Of a stretch of DNA of 64,000 nucleotides, positions 27,525 through 35,678 are shown piece by piece (positions within the stretch are counted from its first letter, which is position 1; every line of letters begins with the position of its first letter). The stretch lies in contig CAWBCV010000002.1 in assembly GCA_963787425.1 (NCBI GenBank), positions 1 through 64,000 of the forward strand. The letters are read 5' to 3'. Under the pieces are notes generated by a model. It did not search any database. It was not told the origin of the DNA and was given only the letters and a program-made list of their open reading frames with translations. Source of the stretch: AP-15 sp963787425 (GTDB lineage: Bacteria > Pseudomonadota > Alphaproteobacteria > ATCC43930 > CGMCC-115725). A program made the position numbers and the translations under genes.

Positions 27525-29528
27525 TCACAGAGTTGCGGGATCTATAATGAGTGGCTGCCGGCCGGTGAGCTTGCGGACGAACTCGACCATGTTCTGCGTT
27601 CCACCCGGGCCATCGCCGGGTTCGCCATTCCACAACGTGATGAACGAGGCACGGCGCAGCCCTTGCGACAGCGCCGAGTAGAGCATCCAACTGTTGCAGC
27701 GGTCGTGGACACTGACTCCAGTGGGCGCGGGCCCGAGCTCTTCCGGCATGACGAGAACCGTGCTGCCGGGGTTCTCCGTTACCTGGATGAAGCTGCGCTC
27801 CCAGCGATGATCCGGATCGGCAAAAGTCACCAACTCGCCGAGGAACTCGTTTTCGGCGTGGGCAAGATGCAGCTCGATCCGCATGCCGCGATCGAGGCAT
27901 GCTTCGGCAAACAGCAGGTCGCCCCCGGAAGCGCCGCCGCAAAGACCGACATCGCCACTGCCGGCCCCGACCTCGTCGAGCGCAGCGCGGATACGTGCTG
28001 CCGCCGCCTCGATCTTTGACGGTGGGAAGCGGGGCGGCTTGGACTTTCCTTCGCCGCGGTCTGCCGGGTTGTCGATCATGTGACCGCTGAACACCACGAC
28101 ATGGTCCGGCTCCGACCGCTCTTCCGGACGGCTGCCGAGCAGAGCGTGCAGCTGCTGCTCGGCGCGATCGATCACGGCGGCGGCTTCGGCGACGATCTCG
28201 CTTTGAAATTTTAGCTCACCGAGGAAATCGAGCTGCTGGCTGGAAGAGTCGAGCGCGAACCAATCGCGATTGGCAACCGCCAGCGCCGACGCCTCGGAGT
28301 AGTCGTCGATCGCGTCGTCCTTCCGATTCTCGATCAAGGCGCGTTCCGCCCGGGTGGCGAGCGACCAATAGTCCTTATTGCGTTCGGCCGCTGCGGCCGT
28401 AGTCCAGCCGACACCGGCGGCAATCAGGTCGAGCGGCAGCCTGCTGTGCCGGCCGGTGACGTGCTCCCAGAGCCTTCCCAAAGTCAGCGCGTTGATCCCC
28501 GGATAACAGTCGCCGGGAGCAGCGCGAAAAGCCGCGATATAGGCGGAGGCAGCGCTTTGCAATGTAGCCGCCGTGTCACGCGCGGCGGCGACGGGGTCCA
28601 GCTTACGCTGTGGATGCGCGTTCCAAATCTGCGTCCACTCATCCTTCCAAGTGCGTGCGAGGAGACCCAGGGTCTCGCCGTCTTTGCGTTCCTCGGCCAG
28701 ACGGCGGAGGTTTTCGCGAGCTTCGGCGTAGCGCTCGGCGCGGCCCAAAGCGATGCCCTCGAGCTGGCGCGCTTCGGCATCGTCGGGTTCGAGTTGGCGC
28801 GCGCGTTCGAGGATATCCAACGCGTAGCGCGGCCGGCCGAGCCGGACAAGCGCGCGCGCTGCGGTGCGCAATGCCTCGAATTCGAGCACGCTGTTTGGCG
28901 TTTCCTCAGCGAGCACGAGAATGTCGCCAGGGCGTTGCTTGCGCCGTGCCACCTCGACGCGGCTCTGCCACGCCTCCAGCGCCTGCCAGAACTCGTTGAC
29001 GTCGCCGACTTTGATGGTCTTCCAGTCAGGCTCTCTGAGGTTGGGGAGCTGTTGATAGACCGGGCTCGCCCGCCGCCCGCGCCACGCGCCGAGGGTCGCC
29101 TGGATTGCTTCCTTGAGCGCATTGCGTTCCGCTTCCACGAAGTCTGGATCGAGCTGTCCGCCCTTCAGCGTATAGCGCTGCATCCGCTGACCCGCGATGT
29201 CAAAAGGCAGCCGGTCGCGGAGCGCAAAGGTAAGGACCGCGCCGCCCGCGCGCAATGCGTGCCGGACGCCGATTTCGTACCAGACATTGGGATTGTCCAA
29301 GGTCAGGTCGGCGACGACAAACTCGGCGAGGAGCAGATCCTGGAACATGTCGAGGTGGATCGAACCGCCGCGGCGGTCGGCGTCCGCACGGTGCGGCATC
29401 AGACCGGCCGCCGCGATTGCCGGCGCAAAGAGGTCCTGGTAAATGGCGTCGAAGTCGATCGCGGTCCCGTCCGGCGCTTTCTTCTCGCCAAACGGCATGA
29501 TGACGAAAGCGCGGCGAGTGGATGTCAT
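27525..29528 (-). CDS. TIR/NDT-like N-terminus, TPR (DUF4071-like) and C-terminal SLOG-like domain
   Basis: 667 residues in three parts. Residues 1-125 have the nucleoside 2-deoxyribosyltransferase/TIR-like fold: RRAFVIMPFGEKKAP, DAIYQDLFAPAIAAAGLMPH, then LAEFVVADLTLDNPNVWYEI with Glu85. Residues 210-460 are TPR helices with the DUF4071 signature AAFRAAPGDCYPGINALTLG. Residues 475-667 look like a SLOG (Rossmann-like nucleotide-binding) domain: VVVFSGHMID, VGLCGGASGGDLLFAEACLD. SLOG domains sense or process nucleotides and often partner SLATT proteins, one of which is at 20246. It may be the upstream gene of the 29.5 to 24.9 kb transcription unit. Assignment of the C-terminal domain is from motif only. 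Confidence 0.78.
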   Translation of the reverse strand: MTSTRRAFVIMPFGEKKAPDGTAIDFDAIYQDLFAPAIAAAGLMPHRADADRRGGSIHLDMFQDLLLAEFVVADLTLDNPNVWYEIGVRHALRAGGAVLTFALRDRLPFDIAGQRMQRYTLKGGQLDPDFVEAERNALKEAIQATLGAWRGRRASPVYQQLPNLREPDWKTIKVGDVNEFWQALEAWQSRVEVARRKQRPGDILVLAEETPNSVLEFEALRTAARALVRLGRPRYALDILERARQLEPDDAEARQLEGIALGRAERYAEARENLRRLAEERKDGETLGLLARTWKDEWTQIWNAHPQRKLDPVAAARDTAATLQSAASAYIAAFRAAPGDCYPGINALTLGRLWEHVTGRHSRLPLDLIAAGVGWTTAAAAERNKDYWSLATRAERALIENRKDDAIDDYSEASALAVANRDWFALDSSSQQLDFLGELKFQSEIVAEAAAVIDRAEQQLHALLGSRPEERSEPDHVVVFSGHMIDNPADRGEGKSKPPRFPPSKIEAAAARIRAALDEVGAGSGDVGLCGGASGGDLLFAEACLDRGMRIELHLAHAENEFLGELVTFADPDHRWERSFIQVTENPGSTVLVMPEELGPAPTGVSVHDRCNSWMLYSALSQGLRRASFITLWNGEPGDGPGGTQNMVEFVRKLTGRQPLIIDPATL

Positions 29529-29623
29529 CGGCTCGTCTCCCTCTGGACCCCTAATGCGAGAACCGAGGCATCCGCGACATATGATGTTAGCCCGGCCGCC
29601 CTCAGATAACTAATGGGAAAGCT

Positions 29624-29697
29624 TGGCTGGGGGACTAGGATTCGAACCTAGACTGGCGGAGTCAGAGTTCGCTGTCCTACCGTTAGACGATCCCCCA
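29624..29697 (-). tRNA. tRNA-Gln (anticodon CTG)
   Basis: A full cloverleaf can be drawn on the minus strand: acceptor TGGGGGA with TCCCCCA, discriminator G and encoded CCA at 29624-29626, D-arm around GTCTAACGGTAGGAC, anticodon loop CTCTGAC (CTG reads CAG codons) and TPsiC arm CTAGGTTCGAATCCTAG. The anticodon stem has an A-C mismatch (GCGAA against TCCGC) where GCGGA is expected; this may be a base error. It lies just outside the island and is a typical integration site. Confidence 0.93.
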
Positions 29698-29879
29698 TCC
29701 GACGCTCGGCTCGCGTCGGGGCCAATCGCGCGTTGGATTGATAGCACACCGGGGCGGCGGACGGTAGGGCTTAGCGTTACCGTGCCGCCGGGCACTTGTG
29801 TGAGGTTTGTGGGGTTTTGATTCGTCGCCCAGTTGCGCTACCATCTCAGATGGTGCTTCGATGACGATGGATTGCTGCC

Positions 29880-31019
29880 GTGGAGAAGTCGCTCGGCACA
29901 AGGGCTCCGTCGGGAGGCAGCGGTGCTCCGGCTCACGCCCCGTTGGTGTCCGGCGCAGCCGGGACCGATGGAAAGTCGATCACCGCCGGGTTGCGGGCGG
30001 GGCACCTGCGCGCGCCGGATTTCATGCCGGCGTCCCGGCCGCAAACCGCCGCGCAACGGCTCGCGCCGCAGTATGCGGCGCTCGATCTGGGCACAAACAA
30101 TTGTCGACTCTTGGTGGCGCGGCCGGCAGGCTCGGGGTTTCGCGTCGTCGACGCGTTTTCGCGCATCATCCGCCTGGGTGAAGGTCTAGCAGCGAGCGGG
30201 GTGCTTTCCGAAGACGCCATGGCGCGCGCTCTCGACGCGCTCAAAATCTGTGCCGACAAGATCGCCGGCCGCCGGGTCGCCGCAGGGCGCTACGTCGCCA
30301 CCGAGGCATGCCGCCAGGCGGCCAATTGCGAGGTATTCCTCGTCCGGGTGCGAGAGGAAATCGGGATCGAGATCGAAATCATCTCGACTACAGAAGAGGC
30401 GCGGCTCGTCGTCGCCGGCTGCGCTCCGCTGCTCAATCCGCGCATTCCCTACGCGATCGTGTTCGATATCGGCGGAGGCTCGACCGAAATCGTGTGGCTG
30501 CGGCTGTGGGGCGGCCGCGATCGGGCGCGCCCTGAGATCCTCGGGTCTGTGTCGCTTCCTTTCGGTGTCGTCACCCTGACCGATCGGTTCGGCGGCACCG
30601 AAGTTTCGCCGGCGACCTACCGCGCGATGGTTGCCGAGGCGGTGGCGGCATTGGCGCCGTTTGAGCGCGACCACGACATTCAGCGCCATGTCAGAACCGG
30701 CAGGGCGCAGATGCTTGGCAGCTCGGGGACGGTAACGACGCTCGCCGGTATCCATCTGGCGTTGCCGCGCTATACCCGCGCCCTGGTCGACGGCAGCGTG
30801 CTGACCTTCGGGCAGATCTCTGTCGTCTCGGCGCACCTGGCCGGTCTCGACCTTGCCGGGCGCGCCGCCAATCCGTGCATCGGCCACGAGCGCGCCGATC
30901 TGGTGCTGAGCGGCTGTGCGATCCTCGATGCGATCTGCGGGACCTGGCCGGTCGGGCGCCTGCGCGTCGCCGATCGCGGGGTCAGGGAAGGCATCCTCTT
31001 CGACCTGATGCAGCGGTGA
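29880..31019 (+). CDS. Ppx/GppA-family exopolyphosphatase/guanosine pentaphosphatase
   Basis: Hydrolyses polyphosphate or pppGpp. The ASKHA-fold phosphate loops are visible: YAALDLGTNNCRLLVARP, FDIGGGSTEIVW and MLGSSGTVTTLAGIH; VATEACRQAANCEVF is also typical. The frame opens with GTG at 29880, giving 379 residues with about 60 unlike residues before the domain. An ATG at 30024 (MPASRPQTAAQ) would give 331 residues and is a good alternative. The gene stops one base before the rlmE start, an arrangement common in alphaproteobacteria. Confidence 0.88.
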   Translation: MEKSLGTRAPSGGSGAPAHAPLVSGAAGTDGKSITAGLRAGHLRAPDFMPASRPQTAAQRLAPQYAALDLGTNNCRLLVARPAGSGFRVVDAFSRIIRLGEGLAASGVLSEDAMARALDALKICADKIAGRRVAAGRYVATEACRQAANCEVFLVRVREEIGIEIEIISTTEEARLVVAGCAPLLNPRIPYAIVFDIGGGSTEIVWLRLWGGRDRARPEILGSVSLPFGVVTLTDRFGGTEVSPATYRAMVAEAVAALAPFERDHDIQRHVRTGRAQMLGSSGTVTTLAGIHLALPRYTRALVDGSVLTFGQISVVSAHLAGLDLAGRAANPCIGHERADLVLSGCAILDAICGTWPVGRLRVADRGVREGILFDLMQR

Positions 31020-31020
31020 C

Positions 31021-31746
31021 GTGGCAGACGAAGGCGGCCGGTCCCGAGATCGGCGACGGGGCGGCCCGAAGAGGTCAGGCCCGCCTGTCACACGCAACGC
31101 AGCCGTAAAGGTTCGCAGCGCGCGCCGGCGCAAGCCGTCCTCGACCGAGTGGCTGTCGCGTCAACTGAACGACCCCTATGTCTCAGAGGCGCAGCGGGTC
31201 GGTTACCGGTCGCGCGCGGCCTTCAAATTGATCGGATTAGACGACCGTTTCCGGCTGTTGCTGCCGGGCCGGCGAGTGGTCGATCTCGGCTGTGCGCCGG
31301 GCGGCTGGACGCAAGTCGCCGTCGAGCGCATCGGCGCGCGCGGCATTGTCGTCGGGGTGGATCTTGCGGAGACCGCGCCGATTGCCGACGCCACTGTCCT
31401 GCGCGCCGATGTTCATGACCCCGCGACAGCGGCCGCGATCAGGGCCGAGCTCGGCGGTTTGGCCGATGTCGTGCTGAGCGACATGGCGCCCTCGACGACG
31501 GGCCATGCCGCGACCGACCACTTACGAATTGTCGCGCTCGCCGAGGCGGCATTCGCCGTCGCCTCGGAGATCCTCAAACCCGGGGGCGTCTTTGTCGCCA
31601 AAGTATTCCAGGGTGGCGCTGAAGGCCCGTTCCTGGCGCAGCTCAAAAGAGCCTTCGGTGAGCTGCGCCATGCTAAGCCGCCAGCGAGCCGCGCCCAATC
31701 TGCAGAGACCTACGTCGTTGCGAAACGGTTTCGCAGTCGCCACTAA
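31021..31746 (+). CDS. rlmE: 23S rRNA (uridine-2'-O)-methyltransferase
   Basis: FtsJ/RrmJ family; methylates U2552 of 23S rRNA in the large subunit. 241 residues from GTG 31021, directly after the Ppx/GppA stop. The K-D-K-E catalytic set is present: Lys in RSRAAFKLIGLDDRF, Asp in VVLSDMAPSTTGH, Lys in FVAKVFQGG and Glu in SAETYVVA. The SAM motif is VVDLGCAPGGWTQVA. A basic N-terminal extension of about 45 residues (RSRDRRRGGPKRSG) precedes the fold, as in many alphaproteobacteria. Confidence 0.93.
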   Translation: MADEGGRSRDRRRGGPKRSGPPVTRNAAVKVRSARRRKPSSTEWLSRQLNDPYVSEAQRVGYRSRAAFKLIGLDDRFRLLLPGRRVVDLGCAPGGWTQVAVERIGARGIVVGVDLAETAPIADATVLRADVHDPATAAAIRAELGGLADVVLSDMAPSTTGHAATDHLRIVALAEAAFAVASEILKPGGVFVAKVFQGGAEGPFLAQLKRAFGELRHAKPPASRAQSAETYVVAKRFRSRH

Positions 31747-31788
31747 GCGTCTGGATTGCGGCGTAAAACTGATTGCGCGAATTGACAA

Positions 31789-33414
31789 TCACCAAATGGC
31801 CTGCGCCCGGGCCGCGAGTGTCTCGAAGCGCTGGCCGATCTGCACTGTGCCCGTCGAATTCAGCTTGCTTACGTCCACGTATTGGAACTGCAGCATGAAC
31901 CGCAGCCAGTCGTTCGGATACCAGCTGAGCGCGAGAGCGGCGGTCTGCTGCTGGCCGCCATAGACACCGCCGGTGACGCTTCGCGGCACACCAGGAGCGA
32001 CGTTGCTGTCTAGACTGACGGTGCTGTAGCGAGCCGCCAGTTCCCAGGCACCGATGCCACCATCCTCGAGACTGAACGGATGATCGACTTTGGGTCTGGA
32101 CCAGGCAGCCCTCGAGGCATGGTAGGGAATGGGTTCTCCGGTCATGACCCAGCCGCCCTCGACATAGCCTCCGTTGAAGCTGAGATTGGGCGAGGGGACG
32201 CCCGGCAATTTCGATTCGGTTACGCCGATTTGGTAGTATTCATCCTGGACGAGGAAGTTGCGCCAGCTGAGCCCGAGCGCGCCGCCGTAAACACTGGCGC
32301 CGCTGGCGGACAGCGTGCCGGTATCGACGAGCTGGTCAAAAGCGATCCTGAGCTCCGGGTAGTCTCCGAACGTCAATGCGGTGCGGCTGACCCCGGGCGT
32401 GCCGCTTGCGTTCACGTTCGGGTGGAATACGGTTTGGCCGGAGACCTCTGCATGCAGGTTCCAATCTTCATCATGATAGGGCCGCACTGCCAACCGACCA
32501 ACAAACGCCAGTTGCTCGCCATTGAGGAGAGTATTTTTCTGAGCGCCAAAAACCGGGCCGGTCAGATAGGCCGATGCGAAATAGTCTTGGGTAGCCGCGT
32601 TGGCTCCGAGGGAAGCGCGCGATATGCCGGCCGCTACGCTTCGTTCGATATTGATGATGCTCGGCCTTTCCATAAACAGCGTATCGCCCGGGAATGTCGC
32701 GTCGACCAGGGACACGAAGGGATGGAAATAGCCGACGGTCGCGGTTATCGGCTGGATCCCGGTGTAGTTGACATTGGCTTCGAACAAGGTCGGCGGCCCG
32801 TCGGGTGAACCGCCGAAGTCTGGTGTAATGTTGACCCTGAAGTCATCAAACTTGCCGACGAAATAGAGTTTGCCTCGCCGCAAGTTTACGCCATCGTTGA
32901 GGTGCGGGAACTGGGTATTTGGGTTCGGGTTCTGGAAATACCCGCCCATGTCGAACTGCACCAGCCCGCCAATGGCGAGCGACTGCCGGCCATCCGCGGT
33001 GGCGATCGTCGGTCGTCCTCCGGGCATGCTGACCTTGACCGCCTCGGCGGGCGCGACCGGGGCCGGCGGCGCTGCGGCGGCTGCCTGGGCTTGCGCAGCG
33101 GCTTGCGAAGCTTGTGCTTCGGCGGTCGTGGCCCTGGCGGCGTCGTGTCGCGCCTGATCCGCCGCCTGCCGCGCCTGGCGAGCCTCCTCTTTCGAGTGCT
33201 GTGCCTCGCTCCGCGATTGCTGCAGCTGCTGCTTCGCCGCGCCGAGTTCGCCCTTGAGCTGCTTCAACTCGTCCTGCAGACCGCGTATCTGCCGCTCGAT
33301 TGCTTCGATCCGGTCGATTGGAGAAGTTTGTGCGGCAGCCGCCGCTGGTACGACATATGTGCCGATTGCAAACAGCACACTGCATTTCCGGCGGGTGCCA
33401 GATTGGCTTCCCAT
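31789..33414 (-). CDS. OprO/OprP-type porin with coiled-coil N-terminus
   Basis: 541 residues: a signal-like start ending in PAAAAAQTSP, a long coiled coil at about 30-110 (IRGLQDELKQLKGELGAAKQ), an Ala/Pro linker, then an outer-membrane beta-barrel from about 135 with alternating aromatic strands (LVQFDMGGYFQNPN, GKLYFVGKFDDFRVNI, WLRFMLQFQYVDVSKLN). This fits phosphate-selective porin O/P relatives, where the coiled coil is thought to sit in the periplasm. Specificity cannot be inferred. The gene is convergent with rlmE and tandem with a second porin gene. Confidence 0.82.
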   Translation of the reverse strand: MGSQSGTRRKCSVLFAIGTYVVPAAAAAQTSPIDRIEAIERQIRGLQDELKQLKGELGAAKQQLQQSRSEAQHSKEEARQARQAADQARHDAARATTAEAQASQAAAQAQAAAAAPPAPVAPAEAVKVSMPGGRPTIATADGRQSLAIGGLVQFDMGGYFQNPNPNTQFPHLNDGVNLRRGKLYFVGKFDDFRVNITPDFGGSPDGPPTLFEANVNYTGIQPITATVGYFHPFVSLVDATFPGDTLFMERPSIINIERSVAAGISRASLGANAATQDYFASAYLTGPVFGAQKNTLLNGEQLAFVGRLAVRPYHDEDWNLHAEVSGQTVFHPNVNASGTPGVSRTALTFGDYPELRIAFDQLVDTGTLSASGASVYGGALGLSWRNFLVQDEYYQIGVTESKLPGVPSPNLSFNGGYVEGGWVMTGEPIPYHASRAAWSRPKVDHPFSLEDGGIGAWELAARYSTVSLDSNVAPGVPRSVTGGVYGGQQQTAALALSWYPNDWLRFMLQFQYVDVSKLNSTGTVQIGQRFETLAARAQAIW

Positions 33415-33695
33415 GTCCCTGCTCCCCCCTATCCGGTCAGCGCGTCAGCCGTACCAGACTACAAGATCGTTGACCGCTGTTGCTCAGGGAGCAATATACT
33501 TTACTCACCCAGTTACAGCAGAGACGTCCCTCTGCCCGCGATCGGCACCGGGGCTCAGGAGGAGCACTCCCGAAAGACCCGTAATTCCCTGCGGCGCGGC
33601 TTCTCATTCCACAGAGCTGCCGGTGAGCGTCGCCGAATCGCCAGAGATCTAAATCGTTGCGAAAGGGTTCGTGGCCGCCAGCTGACAGGTCGATC

Positions 33696-35357
33696 TCAAG
33701 GCGAGAATGGGTAATACCGCAGCGAGGCCATAGAGATGCCTTCGTTGGTGTTGGGCCCGCCCCCGATGCCGGCGAACACCTGACGCTCCGTGTACGACCC
33801 TTGTCCGCCGACTCGCAGCCGGCCGAAATCGCCTTTGTAGACGTCCCACCAGAATCCACCCGTAATCTGCCAGACGCGAGAGGTGTTCGCCGCGCAGTTA
33901 GTCGAGGCCGCTGTCGCTGACGCCGCCTCGTGCAGGCATGCGGTATTGTTGTAGAGCGGATTGCCATAGCCGAAGGGCAGCGTGCCGTTGACCGTGAACG
34001 AGGTTTGGCTGGCCTGCTCCAGGCCGGCATACGCATAGAGGTCGATATAGTCGGTCGGGTGGCCGACCAGGCCGACCAGCGCCTGTAGCTCCGGGATCGG
34101 GACGAGGACGCCGGTCGGTTTGACTGCCACATCCGGCAGCCCTACGGTCCCATACCGGCCGATACCGTCGCCGATCAGGAAGTCCGCCTGCAGGTCGAGG
34201 AGCTTCGGAACCACCGGGAAGATGGCGCCGGCACCACCGCCGCCGCCGAAGATCGTGCGGTTCGAAAAAGTGGCACGGCTGCGGAAGGCGCGACCTAGGC
34301 CATAAAGCTCGAAATGCCCCCATCCCGGATCGGCCGTGACTTTGGCCACGATGGCGGGCCCGATATCGGTTGAATAATTGACCAGAGGGTTGAGCAGCAT
34401 TCCGCCGGGGTTGCTGAAAGTCGTCAGCACCAAGGGAGCGTTGGGGCCGCTGAAGACTACCGCCTGCGGGCTCTCCAACGACAAGCCCGCCGCAAACATA
34501 TCGCCGAAATGCTGGACTACCCTGAACTGCGGGTTCCGCAACCAAGTGAACCCCACAGCGTACTGCCCGTCGATCGTCAGCGGGATATTCTCCTGGCGCG
34601 GCGTCATGTCATGATTAAACATGGTGAGGAGGCTCCAGACCTGCCCACCGAGGAAGTACGTCCCCCAATCTTGCTTGTCGAGGGTAGCGTAGGCCTGCCG
34701 CAGCCGCGGATTATAGCTGTTGCTCTCGACCGAGTTTGAAGTTGTGGCCGCGCTCTGGAAATCGCTTTCGAAATAACCCGCCAATTTCGTGTCCTCGTTG
34801 ACGCTGCCCTGGGCCAACAAGGCGAGGCGGCTTTGGTGCGCGCTCTCACGAAACTCCGAGAGATGATAGTTTGGGTTGTTCGGCATCGGTATGCCGATGT
34901 TGAAGTTTGAAGAGATACCGGCCGTCTCGTTGCGCGTCCGGAAGATGCTGGCCGCCTCGATATACGAGTTTGCCATGCTGACATCGATGCCCGTCCCGAA
35001 GATTCCGTGCTTGGCGGCCACTGCGGGCGGTGGCGGAGGAGGCGGCGCTCCCGGCCCTCCCGGCACCGGCGGCGGCAGTGGGCCTCCGGCTGGCGGCACC
35101 GCTAGCCCTGGCATCGATGGTGGAGGCGGCGCCTTCGGGGCGGCCTGTGCCGCCTTCAAATCGTCGAGCTGCTTCTGAAGGCCGCGGATTTGCGATTGGT
35201 ACTCTCTCTGAATTTTTCGGATCTGATCCTGCAGCTGTTTGATCGGATCGTTCCCAACGCTTTGCGCTGTAGCCGAGACTGGCAGAATTGCGCTGGCGAA
35301 GCCCGCGATCAGGCCGCCGATTACCCCCTTACGGGCGATGTTTCGCTTTACGGTCAT
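33696..35357 (-). CDS. DcaP-like outer-membrane porin
   Basis: 553 residues. The signal peptide (GGLIAGFASAILPVSATAQS) is followed by a short coiled coil (IKQLQDQIRKIQREYQSQI), a proline-rich linker with a run of seven prolines at about residues 107-113, and a barrel domain (NYHLSEFRESAHQSRLALLA, KQDWGTYFLGGQVWSLLTM, then GGFWWDVYKGDFGRLRVGGQ). The layout resembles DcaP/alginate-type trimeric porins. It probably lets small organic acids or peptides through the outer membrane. Separate promoter likely: about 280 bases lie between it and the next porin. Confidence 0.78.
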   Translation of the reverse strand: MTVKRNIARKGVIGGLIAGFASAILPVSATAQSVGNDPIKQLQDQIRKIQREYQSQIRGLQKQLDDLKAAQAAPKAPPPPSMPGLAVPPAGGPLPPPVPGGPGAPPPPPPPAVAAKHGIFGTGIDVSMANSYIEAASIFRTRNETAGISSNFNIGIPMPNNPNYHLSEFRESAHQSRLALLAQGSVNEDTKLAGYFESDFQSAATTSNSVESNSYNPRLRQAYATLDKQDWGTYFLGGQVWSLLTMFNHDMTPRQENIPLTIDGQYAVGFTWLRNPQFRVVQHFGDMFAAGLSLESPQAVVFSGPNAPLVLTTFSNPGGMLLNPLVNYSTDIGPAIVAKVTADPGWGHFELYGLGRAFRSRATFSNRTIFGGGGGAGAIFPVVPKLLDLQADFLIGDGIGRYGTVGLPDVAVKPTGVLVPIPELQALVGLVGHPTDYIDLYAYAGLEQASQTSFTVNGTLPFGYGNPLYNNTACLHEAASATAASTNCAANTSRVWQITGGFWWDVYKGDFGRLRVGGQGSYTERQVFAGIGGGPNTNEGISMASLRYYPFSP

Positions 35358-35678
35358 CGCGCCCCCGAACGAAATGAACGTCGTTGGGGAAAGGTTAACG
35401 GTTGATTATGACAGTGAGAAGAAGGGCGTTAACAACTCCTGCTGGTGTTGCAGAACTGCATCACCCCGCGGCCGTGCTGTAGGAGCGCAGCTTATCTGTT
35501 ATCAGCAACTTCGGCGCGAAGCCCGGCTTCTTGAGCGGAGGGGCTTTACGATTCTCGCCTGCCGCCATCATGCCGTCGAGCATGGCTGCGTCATCTAATC
35601 GTAACAAGGATCTTGCTCAGAACCTCGACAAGCTGCACGAGTATGTCAGTGTGTGAAAGCGACCTAGAAGGAATTCCG
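35358..35678. other. Intergenic, no gene seen
   Basis: Divergent promoter region between the porin gene and the binding-protein gene. An in-frame extension of the latter to 35613 lacks a ribosome site and is not protein-like. No repeat or RNA gene recognised. Confidence 0.45.

Noticed and set aside
28446..29609. 387-residue open frame on the plus strand opposite the SLOG gene
   Set aside because: Mirror of a real gene in GC-rich DNA; no domain, Arg/Ala-rich composition, no ribosome site.
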